Shown piece by piece: positions 1 through 5,151 of a stretch of DNA of 9,822 nt. A program made the position numbers and the translations under genes. This DNA comes from Allobrachymonas sp. (lineage in GTDB: Bacteria > Pseudomonadota > Gammaproteobacteria > Burkholderiales > Burkholderiaceae_C): positions 1 to 9,822 of the forward strand of contig JAGPIR010000035.1 in NCBI GenBank assembly GCA_018054915.1, given 5' to 3'. The notes beneath the pieces were generated by a model. It was given only the letters and a program-made list of their open reading frames with translations, did no database searches and was not told where the DNA came from. Position 1 is the first letter of the stretch; the number at the start of each line of letters is the position of its first letter.

Positions 1-304
1 CTCCCAGGCCGTTCATGACCTGCGGCAACGTCTTGCTGCCCTTGTAGATACGCAGGCCGGGACGGCTGACGCGCTCGATGCGCTCGATGACAGGACGGCC
101 GGCATAGTACTTGAGGGCAATGTCCAGCACGGACTTGCCATCTTCGGTCTTGAGCCGGAAGTCGTCGATATAGCCCTCGTCCTTGAGAACCTGGGCAATG
201 GCCGCCTTGACCTTCGAAGCCGGAACGCTCACGCTGGACTTGTTGACCAGTTGGGCATTGCGGATGCGGGTCAGCAGATCGGCAATGGGATCACTCATGC
301 TCAT
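1..304 (-). CDS. rpsH: 30S ribosomal protein S8, N-terminal part (cut by window edge)
   Basis: S8 binds 16S rRNA in the small-subunit platform early in assembly, and in E. coli it is also the translational repressor of the spc operon (known). The 101 codons visible read MSMSDPIADLLTRIRNAQ, then KVLKDEGYI-like and KYYAGRPVIERIERVSRPGL segments typical of bacterial S8, ending at VMNGLG; about 30 C-terminal residues, with the conserved rRNA-binding end, lie outside the window. Two in-frame ATGs occur at 304 and 298. I chose 304 because an AGGAG at about 312-316 sits 8 nt upstream and MSMSDP is a usual betaproteobacterial N-terminus. It follows rpsN after 18 nt, so it is cotranscribed. Identity is very secure; the exact start is less so. 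Confidence 0.97.
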   Translation of the reverse strand, partial: MSMSDPIADLLTRIRNAQLVNKSSVSVPASKVKAAIAQVLKDEGYIDDFRLKTEDGKSVLDIALKYYAGRPVIERIERVSRPGLRIYKGSKTLPQVMNGLG

Positions 305-322
305 CTTGTTTTCTCCTGCCGA

Positions 323-628
323 TTACCAGCTGCCCTTGGTGACGCCGGGGATGCCACCAGCGAAGGCAATTTCACGGATTTTTGCGCGGCCCAGGCCAAA
401 CTGGCGGAATGTTCCACGCGGACGGCCCGTCAGTTCGCAGCGATTGCGCTGACGCGTCGGATTCGCATTGCGCGGCAGTTTCTGCAGCGCCAAACGAGCC
501 GCATCACGCTCTTCCGGGCTTTTGCCGGCATCATTGGCGATGGCCTTGAGCTCGGCATGCTTTTTGGCGAACTTGGCGACGAGTCGTTCGCGCTTGAGTT
601 CACGTTGAATAAGTGCAACTTTAGCCAC
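323..628 (-). CDS. rpsN: 30S ribosomal protein S14 (GTG start)
   Basis: S14 is a late-assembling protein of the 30S head. The product is 101 residues, the same length as E. coli S14. It opens VAKVALIQRELKRE and ends with TGRPRGTFRQFGLGRAK and GVTKGSW, the family signature. It is the long form without zinc-ribbon CxxC pairs; the only cysteine is Cys64. No ATG lies where the alignment requires a start: an upstream ATG at 682 lies inside rplE and would add 18 residues unlike S14. The GTG at 628 fits the family N-terminus (AKVALIQ) and has a GAGG 6 nt upstream that overlaps the rplE stop, implying translational coupling. Identity is secure and the GTG start well supported. Confidence 0.96.
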   Translation of the reverse strand: MAKVALIQRELKRERLVAKFAKKHAELKAIANDAGKSPEERDAARLALQKLPRNANPTRQRNRCELTGRPRGTFRQFGLGRAKIREIAFAGGIPGVTKGSW

Positions 629-634
629 AGAGCA

Positions 635-638
635 CCTC
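635..638 (-). promoter_or_regulatory. Shine-Dalgarno site of rpsN, overlapping the rplE stop
   Basis: Read on the minus strand, GAGG lies within CTGAGGTG, so its first two bases are the end of the rplE TGA stop (637-639). It is 6 nt from the GTG at 628 and decides that start over the in-frame ATG at 682. The arrangement suggests that ribosomes finishing rplE restart on rpsN. Confidence 0.7.
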
Positions 639-1176
639 AGTTCTTGAAGGGGAAACGGAAGCCAGCGAGCAAGGCCTTGCATTCCTCGTCGGTCTTGGCC
701 GTGGTGGTAATGCTGATGTTCAGGCCACGCAGCGCATCAACCTTGTCGTATTCGATTTCCGGAAAAATGATCTGTTCCTTGACGCCGATGTTGTAATTGC
801 CACGCCCATCGAAAGAACGACCCGAAATGCCACGGAAGTCACGCACACGCGGCAGCGCAACAGTGACAAAGCGATCGAGGAATTCATACATTTGCGTGCC
901 ACGCAGGGTGACCATACAACCCAGCGGCTGGCCTTCACGCAGTTTGAAACCAGCGATAGCCTTCTTAGCCTTGGTAACCACCGGCTTCTGACCAGCAATC
1001 TTAGTCAGATCGGCCACGGCGTTGTCCATCACTTTTTTATCAGCAATGGCTTCGCCAACCCCCATATTGAGGGTGATCTTAGTGAGTCGCGGCACCTGCA
1101 TCGGCGACTTGTACCCGAACTGCTCAATCAGCGCGGGAGCGACTTTTTCACGGTAATGTTGTTGCAAACGCGCCAT
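637..1176 (-). CDS. rplE: 50S ribosomal protein L5
   Basis: L5 binds 5S rRNA and helps anchor it in the central protuberance of the 50S subunit. From ATG 1176 the product is 179 residues, the usual bacterial length. It begins MARLQQHYREKVAPALIEQFGY and carries conserved segments TKITLNMGVGEA, KKAIAGFKLREG, VTLRGTQMYEFLDRF, DFRGISGRSFDGRGNYN and the C-terminal GFRFPFKN. A second in-frame ATG at 1182 would add Met-Thr and overlap the rplX stop as ATGA. I prefer 1176 because AAGGTG at 1185-1190 is 8 nt from it but only 2 nt from 1182, and because MARLQQ is the common N-terminus. In E. coli the S8 repressor site of the spc mRNA lies around the rplE start; I could not recognise such a structure by eye here. 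Confidence 0.97.
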   Translation of the reverse strand: MARLQQHYREKVAPALIEQFGYKSPMQVPRLTKITLNMGVGEAIADKKVMDNAVADLTKIAGQKPVVTKAKKAIAGFKLREGQPLGCMVTLRGTQMYEFLDRFVTVALPRVRDFRGISGRSFDGRGNYNIGVKEQIIFPEIEYDKVDALRGLNISITTTAKTDEECKALLAGFRFPFKN

Positions 1177-1178
1177 GG

Positions 1179-1499
1179 TCATGCCACCTTGATTTCTGTG
1201 CCACTGGATTTGTAGACACGCACACGCTTGCCATCCTCCAGGGTCTTGATGCCGACACGGTCAGCCTTGCCGGTAGCCGCGTTATAAATGGCCACATTCG
1301 ACTGATGGATGGGCATGTTTTTTTCCACGATACCACCCTCCACTCCCGCCATGGGGTTGGGCTTGACGTGCTTCTTGACCACGTTCACACCCTCAACCAC
1401 CAGATAAGAGTCACACTTGCGCTGCGCGACCGCGCCGCGCTTACCCTTGTCGCGCCCGGCGATGACAATCACCTGGTCGCCCTTGCGGATCTTGTTCAT
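1179..1499 (-). CDS. rplX: 50S ribosomal protein L24
   Basis: L24 starts 50S assembly by binding the 5' domain of 23S rRNA and later sits near the peptide exit tunnel. The 106-residue product matches the usual length of about 104. Its N-terminal KOW-type segment is plain (KIRKGDQVIVIAGRDKGKRG, residues 3-22), followed by VEGVNVVKKHVKPNP and the C-terminal region DRVGIKTLEDGKRVRVYK. The ATG at 1499 has AAGGAG at 1507-1512, spaced 7 nt, and this site overlaps the rplN TAA stop, so the two genes are probably translationally coupled. Its TGA stop lies 2 nt before the preferred rplE start and would overlap the alternative one. Nothing is unusual in the protein. Confidence 0.97.
   Translation of the reverse strand: MNKIRKGDQVIVIAGRDKGKRGAVAQRKCDSYLVVEGVNVVKKHVKPNPMAGVEGGIVEKNMPIHQSNVAIYNAATGKADRVGIKTLEDGKRVRVYKSSGTEIKVA
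1185..1190 (-). promoter_or_regulatory. Shine-Dalgarno site of rplE inside the rplX 3' end
   Basis: AAGGTG (minus strand) forms part of the last codons of rplX. Its spacing is 8 nt to the ATG at 1176 and only 2 nt to the ATG at 1182, which favours the shorter L5 reading. Confidence 0.6.
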
Positions 1500-1510
1500 G
1501 TCGGCACTCC

Positions 1511-1879
1511 TTACAGCACTTCGGGCGCGAGCGACACGATCTTCATGAAGCGCTCAGTACGCAATTCGCGCGTAACCGGGCCAAAGATGCGCGTGCCAAT
1601 CGGCTCGAGCTTGGTCTTGAGCAAAACGGCAGCGTTGCCATCAAACTTGATGAGCGAACCATCACCACGGCGAATACCCTTGGCAGTGCGCACCACGACA
1701 GCACTGTAGATTTCGCCCTTCTTGACACGGCCGCGCGGAGCAGCCTCTTTCACGCTAACCTTGATGATGTCGCCAACACTCGCATAACGGCGCTTGGAGC
1801 CACCAAGCACCTTGATGCACAACACGGATTTGGCACCCGTATTGTCGGCAACCTCTAGACGAGACTCTGTTTGGATCAT
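1511..1879 (-). CDS. rplN: 50S ribosomal protein L14
   Basis: L14 binds 23S rRNA at the subunit interface and forms an intersubunit bridge with 16S rRNA. The product has 122 residues, the standard bacterial length, and reads MIQTESRLEVADNTGAK at the start. It shows the L14 core (VLCIKVLGGSKRRYASVGD, DIIKVSVKEAAPRGRVKKG) and the end GPVTRELRTERFMKIVSLAPEVL. The start is fixed by the family N-terminus; the Shine-Dalgarno is weak (GGGA at 1888-1891, 8 nt spacing). This is the first gene of the minus-strand operon here: instead of rpsQ, which precedes rplN in the E. coli S10-spc arrangement, the next gene is divergent hemC. The promoter predicted at 2013-2041 would drive it through a leader of about 127 nt. 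Confidence 0.98.
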   Translation of the reverse strand: MIQTESRLEVADNTGAKSVLCIKVLGGSKRRYASVGDIIKVSVKEAAPRGRVKKGEIYSAVVVRTAKGIRRGDGSLIKFDGNAAVLLKTKLEPIGTRIFGPVTRELRTERFMKIVSLAPEVL

Positions 1880-1920
1880 TTGTTATTTCCCAACTTGAAT
1901 CCACAAACGCCAAAAGCGCT

Positions 1921-1958
1921 GCAAACCAGTCTTGGGCCCGTCATGCAATCGCAAACCA
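1921..1958. repeat. Direct octamer repeat in the rplN leader
   Basis: GCAAACCA occurs at 1921-1928 and again at 1951-1958, exactly 30 bp apart. In the mRNA of the rplN operon the unit reads TGGTTTGC. The second copy is part of the hairpin at 1949-1965. Two copies of an 8-mer can occur by chance; the feature is listed because it falls inside the predicted leader. Confidence 0.45.
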
Positions 1959-1965
1959 TTTGCGA
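1949..1965 (-). promoter_or_regulatory. Small hairpin in the rplN operon leader
   Basis: A perfect 7-bp inverted repeat with a 3-nt loop: TCGCAAA, CCA, TTTGCGA on the plus strand. In the mRNA it would form about 40-60 nt after the predicted transcription start and about 70 nt before the rplN ATG. No T-run follows, so it is not an intrinsic terminator. A regulatory or stabilising role is only a possibility. Confidence 0.4.
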
Positions 1966-2012
1966 CCCATGTTTGGGCAGAAAACATCACCCCAAAACGG
2001 AGTGAAGCTGTA

Positions 2013-2041
2013 ATTATGACTCATATTTTCGAACGAATCAA
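2013..2041 (-). promoter_or_regulatory. Predicted sigma70 promoter of the rplN-rplX-rplE-rpsN-rpsH operon
   Basis: On the minus strand, TTGATT (2036-2041; 4 of 6 to TTGACA) is followed by a 17-bp spacer and CATAAT (2013-2018; 5 of 6 to TATAAT). An A/T-rich run, GATAAAAATGAG, lies roughly 10-20 bp upstream of the -35 and could act as an UP-like element. The start would be near 2006, giving a leader of about 127 nt before rplN. This is the best promoter match in the intergenic region and suits a highly expressed ribosomal operon. Start-site data are lacking. Confidence 0.7.
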
Positions 2042-2066
2042 GGTCCTCTGCTCATTTTTATCAGAA

Positions 2067-2085
2067 AGCCAGGATCAACCTGGCT
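2067..2085. promoter_or_regulatory. Inverted repeat upstream of the rplN promoter
   Basis: AGCCAGG, a 5-nt spacer, then CCTGGCT: a perfect 7-bp dyad. It lies about 25 bp upstream of the rplN -35 and about 120 bp before hemC. On the minus strand it is followed by TTTCTG, a poor terminator tail; on the plus strand there is no T-run. A protein-binding dyad is as likely as an RNA hairpin. Its CCAG/CTGG core recurs at 2155-2172. Confidence 0.45.
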
Positions 2086-2154
2086 CGTTCACACGACTCC
2101 GAGTGCATACCAGAAACAGCAACTTCCCGGTGTGCGGCATAACTGGCGGCCCGC

Positions 2155-2172
2155 GCCCAGAGCCAACTGGGC
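2155..2172. promoter_or_regulatory. Operator-like inverted repeat at the -35 position of hemC
   Basis: GCCCAG, 6 nt, CTGGGC: a perfect 18-bp dyad directly abutting a second palindrome, ATGCTAGCAT (2173-2182), that contains the candidate hemC -10. It occupies the place where a -35 element should be, and no -35-like hexamer is seen there. This is the geometry expected of an operator or class II activator site, but no regulator is identified. Confidence 0.45.
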
Positions 2173-2173
2173 A

Positions 2174-2182
2174 TGCTAGCAT
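2174..2182 (+). promoter_or_regulatory. Candidate extended -10 promoter of hemC
   Basis: TGC followed by TAGCAT fits an extended -10 (TGn plus a 4 of 6 match to TATAAT). Transcription would begin near 2189, leaving a leader of under 20 nt before the hemC ATG at 2207. The position 17 bp upstream holds CGCCCA, which is no -35. The call is tentative. Confidence 0.4.
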
Positions 2183-2206
2183 CACGGCCGTCCACCCTAT
2201 CGCCCC

Positions 2207-3139
2207 ATGCCAGAACCCATCCTTTCCACCCCCCGCAACCTCACGATCGCCACCCGGCAAAGCCGCTTGGCCCTGTGGCAAGCACGCCACATTCAAACCT
2301 TGCTGCAACGCCAAGGGCATCAGATACAAATCCTGGGCTTGACAACCGAGGGAGACCGGATTCTGGACCGCCCTCTGAGTGAAACCGGTGGCAAGGGTCT
2401 GTTTATCAAGGAAATCGAACACGCCTTGCAGGAAGGACTCGCCGACATGGCGGTGCACTCCCTCAAGGATGTGCCCATGACTCTCCCTGAGGGCTTTATG
2501 CTGGCCTGTGTACTGGAACGTGAAGATCCACGCGACGCCTGGGTATCCATTAACCATGCGTCGGTGCAAGAGGCTCCACCCGGCTGCCTGATTGGCACAT
2601 CCAGTCTGCGACGCGTGACCCAATTGCACGCCCTGCGCCCCGATTTGCAGACCGCGCCATTGCGCGGCAACGTGGATACCCGTTTGCGCAATCTAGACGA
2701 AGGGGGTTTTGACGCCATTGTGCTTGCAGCCGCCGGACTCAAACGCCTGGGACTTGAGGGTCGCATCCAGCAATATCTGGAACCCAACACCCTATTGCCG
2801 GCCGCAGCCCAAGGGGCGCTGACCATCGAAATCCGGACCGACCGCACGGACTTGCTGCCCGTGCTGGCTCCGCTGGCGCACCAGCCCTCCTGGCTACAGG
2901 TAGCCGCAGAGCGTGCCGTCAGCCGGGCGCTTGGGGGAAGCTGCACGGTGCCGCTAGCGGCGCACGCCCTGTTTTCGGGCGTGGATGAGCTGCTCCTGCA
3001 GGCGGCATGGGGCGCGGCCGACGGAAGCCTTCTTCGCGCGCAGTGCCAGGCCATCTGCACCAGCATCGCAGAAGCCGAGCAGATCGGAATGACCGTGGCG
3101 CAGCGGCTGATCCAGCAGGGCGCAGTTGTTGCGGGTTAA
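2207..3139 (+). CDS. hemC: Porphobilinogen deaminase (hydroxymethylbilane synthase)
   Basis: Condenses four porphobilinogen molecules head to tail into hydroxymethylbilane in the cytoplasm, the step before ring closure in haem synthesis. The 310-residue product has the full family layout: IATRQSRLALWQA (14-26), GGKGLFIKE (61-69), the catalytic aspartate in AVHSLKDVP (Asp88), the arginine-rich cofactor and substrate site TSSLRR (131-136) with LRGNVDTRL (152-160), AAAQGA (199-204), and the dipyrromethane-cofactor cysteine in GGSCTVPLA (Cys246). Nothing essential is missing. The ATG at 2207 gives a normal N-terminus but has no Shine-Dalgarno; CCACCCTATCGCCCC precedes it, and the predicted leader is very short. 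It is the first gene of hemCDXY and diverges from the rplN operon. Confidence 0.97.
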   Translation: MPEPILSTPRNLTIATRQSRLALWQARHIQTLLQRQGHQIQILGLTTEGDRILDRPLSETGGKGLFIKEIEHALQEGLADMAVHSLKDVPMTLPEGFMLACVLEREDPRDAWVSINHASVQEAPPGCLIGTSSLRRVTQLHALRPDLQTAPLRGNVDTRLRNLDEGGFDAIVLAAAGLKRLGLEGRIQQYLEPNTLLPAAAQGALTIEIRTDRTDLLPVLAPLAHQPSWLQVAAERAVSRALGGSCTVPLAAHALFSGVDELLLQAAWGAADGSLLRAQCQAICTSIAEAEQIGMTVAQRLIQQGAVVAG

Positions 3140-3152
3140 GGGAGTTGCCACC

Positions 3153-4001
3153 ATGCCGCTTCCGGTCATCATTACCCGGCCAGCAACGCAGGCCCGGCAA
3201 TGGTGCAAGTCCTTGCAACTGCATCTAAACGTCACCAGAACCTGTCATGCACTGCCACTGATCGCCATCGAGCCGGAAACAGATCCGCTGCTGCAGTTGC
3301 GCCTGAAGCTCTGCTGGCAGGAACTTTCGCAGTTTTATGCTGCAGTTTTCGTGAGCCCCGTGGCGGCCGAGTCCTTTTTTTCGGCCATCCCGGCTGCCAC
3401 TGCGACATGGCAGAAAAAGGGGCTGCGCGCCTGGGCGGTGGGCCCCGGCACGCGCCATGCCTTGCTGCAGGCAGGAGTGGCTCCGCAATGCATCGACAGC
3501 CCGGATGACTGCGCCGCCCAGTTTGAGTCGGAAGCCCTGTGGCCACTGGTGCAGCCCCAGTTGGCGCATTGCCTGCGCAACGGCAAGAAAATCCTGCGGG
3601 TGCGTGGAACAGACCGGCCGGCTACGTTCATACCATCAGATATAGCCGCTGAGTCCCTAGCCAGCGGAACCGGTCGGGACTGGCTGGGCGCTGCCATCCG
3701 TCACGCCGGGGTCGGACTTGAAAGCGTGGCAGCCTACCGGCGCCAACTCCCTGCATGGAACGGTGAACAAACGCGGATGGCGCACAGCCTGGTGGGCACT
3801 CCGGCAGTCTGGCTTTTCAGTAGCAGTCTAGCCTTGCGCAACCTCGCTGTTTTGCTTCCCGGTGCGCCCTGGGCATCTGCCGTGGCTCTTGCCACACATC
3901 CACGCATTGCCGGGCTAGCGCACAGGCTTGGATTCAGACAGGTTGTTACGTGCCGCCCGACACTTGACGATGTGGTGCAATCGTTACAATCCTGTCCATG
4001 A
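3153..4001 (+). CDS. hemD: Uroporphyrinogen-III synthase
   Basis: Closes hydroxymethylbilane with inversion of ring D to give uroporphyrinogen III, the branch point to haem, sirohaem and cobalamin. The family is poorly conserved, but the 282-residue product shows its usual landmarks: N-terminal VIITRPATQARQW (5-17), VFVSPVAAESFF (65-76), AVGPGTRHALLQAGV (95-109), LRVRGTDRP (148-156), VAAYRRQLP (192-200), FSSSLALRNL (222-231) and HPRIAGLAHRLGF (249-261), consistent with the two-domain fold. The ATG at 3153 has AAGGGAG at 3138-3144, spaced 8 nt and touching the hemC TAA. A TTG at 3126 in the same frame would overlap hemC and lacks support. Its TGA overlaps the hemX ATG. Confidence 0.93.
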   Translation: MPLPVIITRPATQARQWCKSLQLHLNVTRTCHALPLIAIEPETDPLLQLRLKLCWQELSQFYAAVFVSPVAAESFFSAIPAATATWQKKGLRAWAVGPGTRHALLQAGVAPQCIDSPDDCAAQFESEALWPLVQPQLAHCLRNGKKILRVRGTDRPATFIPSDIAAESLASGTGRDWLGAAIRHAGVGLESVAAYRRQLPAWNGEQTRMAHSLVGTPAVWLFSSSLALRNLAVLLPGAPWASAVALATHPRIAGLAHRLGFRQVVTCRPTLDDVVQSLQSCP

Positions 4002-5149
4002 GTACTTGGCCCGAAGACCGCTCTCTCGACGCTGCCGGCGCCAGCCCGTCTGCACAGGCGTTGCCTGAAGGCAGTGGCAGCGTCCCGCTGGACGGAGAAA
4101 CAGTCTCCGCCGGGCGGTCCACACGGCTTTCGGCAGGCGCACGCACCGGTCTCGTACTGGGCTGGGCCATCGCAATCGCGGCATTGGTGGCCGTCCTGCT
4201 GCTGTGGCGCAGCCAAAGTCAAATGCGCGAGCAGCTGGCGCAAAACCTGGCGCTGCTAGGCACACAGACGCGCGATCTGACACTGCAGCTGCAAACAGCA
4301 ACGCAACAGGGCGAACAGGCCCGCGCCCGCGCCGGTCTGCTAGAAGAAAAACTGGCCGAGTTTGATGCCCAGCGCTCCCGTACCAATGCGATACTGGAAA
4401 ACCTGACCCATTCACAGCAGGATGTGCTGCTTGCGGATTTGCGCGCAACCCTGCAGGCCGCGCAGATGCAGGCAGGATTTTCCGGCAGCCCCCAACCTTT
4501 GCTGCTTGCACTGACAGAGGCGGAGAAGCGTTTAGCGGTGCAGCAACATCCCAGACTGGCAGCCATCCATCGCGCCGTAGCGCAAGATCTGGCGCGCATG
4601 AAGACAGCCCGGTTCATGGACACCACCCAACTGGCCAACATGCTGGAAATCGTACTGCAACGCCTGGATGCATTGCCCTTGCTGGGCACGAGCACTCCTG
4701 CGCTCTATGCCGATGCGCCTGCCCGCCCGGTGGTGGTTGCACCCCAGTCCCGCTGGCTGCGGCTGTGGCAGCATGCAAAGGAAAGCCTCATGCAACTGGT
4801 GCGGGTACGCACCATCGCCAGCACCGATGCGGCGCTGATTGCCCCAGAACAGGCAATTTATGTGCGTGAACATCTGCGGCTGCGGCTGCTCAACGCACGC
4901 ACGGCCTTGCTGGCGCGACAATCTGATGCCGCCCGTACAGACATGGATGCTGCAGGCACTTTAATTGACCGGTATTTCGACACAAAGTCCACGGCCGTCC
5001 AATCCGCACAATCCACACTGCGGCAAGTGCAACAACAGATACGAGAAAGCGAACCGCCCGCGATCACCCATACGCTACAAGCGCTGGCTGCGGCCGAAAA
5101 CGATGCCGCAGCAGCTCCTGTTGCAGCAACTTCTGCAGCGAGCCGTTGA
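3998..5149 (+). CDS. hemX: HemX family membrane-anchored protein
   Basis: A 383-residue protein of the HemX family, found downstream of hemD in many proteobacteria and of uncertain biochemical role. Visible parts: a hydrophilic Pro/Ser/Gly-rich N-terminus (1-47), one membrane helix (about 51-70, GLVLGWAIAIAALVAVLLLW), a Gln/Glu/Ala-rich coiled coil (about 72-135), then a mostly helical domain with EAEKRLAVQQHPRL and APEQAIYVREHLRLRLLNA, characteristic of betaproteobacterial HemX. An N-in orientation with the bulk in the periplasm is expected. Such proteins are often labelled uroporphyrinogen-III C-methyltransferase, but I see no glycine-rich SAM-binding motif, so that activity should not be inferred. 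The ATG overlaps the hemD stop as ATGA and has no clear Shine-Dalgarno, implying coupling. Confidence 0.88.
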   Translation: MSTWPEDRSLDAAGASPSAQALPEGSGSVPLDGETVSAGRSTRLSAGARTGLVLGWAIAIAALVAVLLLWRSQSQMREQLAQNLALLGTQTRDLTLQLQTATQQGEQARARAGLLEEKLAEFDAQRSRTNAILENLTHSQQDVLLADLRATLQAAQMQAGFSGSPQPLLLALTEAEKRLAVQQHPRLAAIHRAVAQDLARMKTARFMDTTQLANMLEIVLQRLDALPLLGTSTPALYADAPARPVVVAPQSRWLRLWQHAKESLMQLVRVRTIASTDAALIAPEQAIYVREHLRLRLLNARTALLARQSDAARTDMDAAGTLIDRYFDTKSTAVQSAQSTLRQVQQQIRESEPPAITHTLQALAAAENDAAAAPVAATSAASR

Positions 5150-5151
5150 CC

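Larger units (their letters stand above)
1880..2206. other. Divergent intergenic region between rplN and hemC
   Basis: This 327-bp stretch separates two operons transcribed away from each other. The left third is the predicted rplN leader, with a hairpin at 1949-1965 and a repeated octamer at 1921 and 1951. The middle holds the rplN promoter at 2013-2041. The right part holds two inverted repeats (2067-2085 and 2155-2172) and a candidate extended -10 for hemC (2174-2182). A plus-strand open frame starting at 1932 crosses the region but has no Shine-Dalgarno, contains the rplN promoter and runs into hemC in another frame, so I do not call it a gene. No tRNA or known riboswitch is apparent. Confidence 0.85.

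Noticed and set aside
251..796. A 181-codon plus-strand open frame across rpsH, rpsN and rplE
   Set aside because: It runs antisense to three certain ribosomal protein genes and has no family resemblance.
1150..1220. An S8 repressor site at the rplX-rplE junction
   Set aside because: Expected from E. coli, but I could not recognise the helix and internal loop by eye; a covariance-model search would be needed.
2061..2085. The dyad at 2067-2085 as a minus-strand intrinsic terminator
   Set aside because: The tail is TTTCTGAT rather than a T-run, and no minus-strand gene lies immediately upstream for it to terminate.
2067..2090. Minus-strand GGTTGATCCTGGCT resembles the start of 16S rRNA
   Set aside because: The similarity covers only about a dozen bases around the dyad and the flanks do not continue as rRNA; treated as chance.
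1932..2342. A 136-codon plus-strand open frame crossing the rplN-hemC intergenic region
   Set aside because: No Shine-Dalgarno, it overlaps the predicted rplN promoter and continues into hemC out of frame, and its composition is not protein-like.
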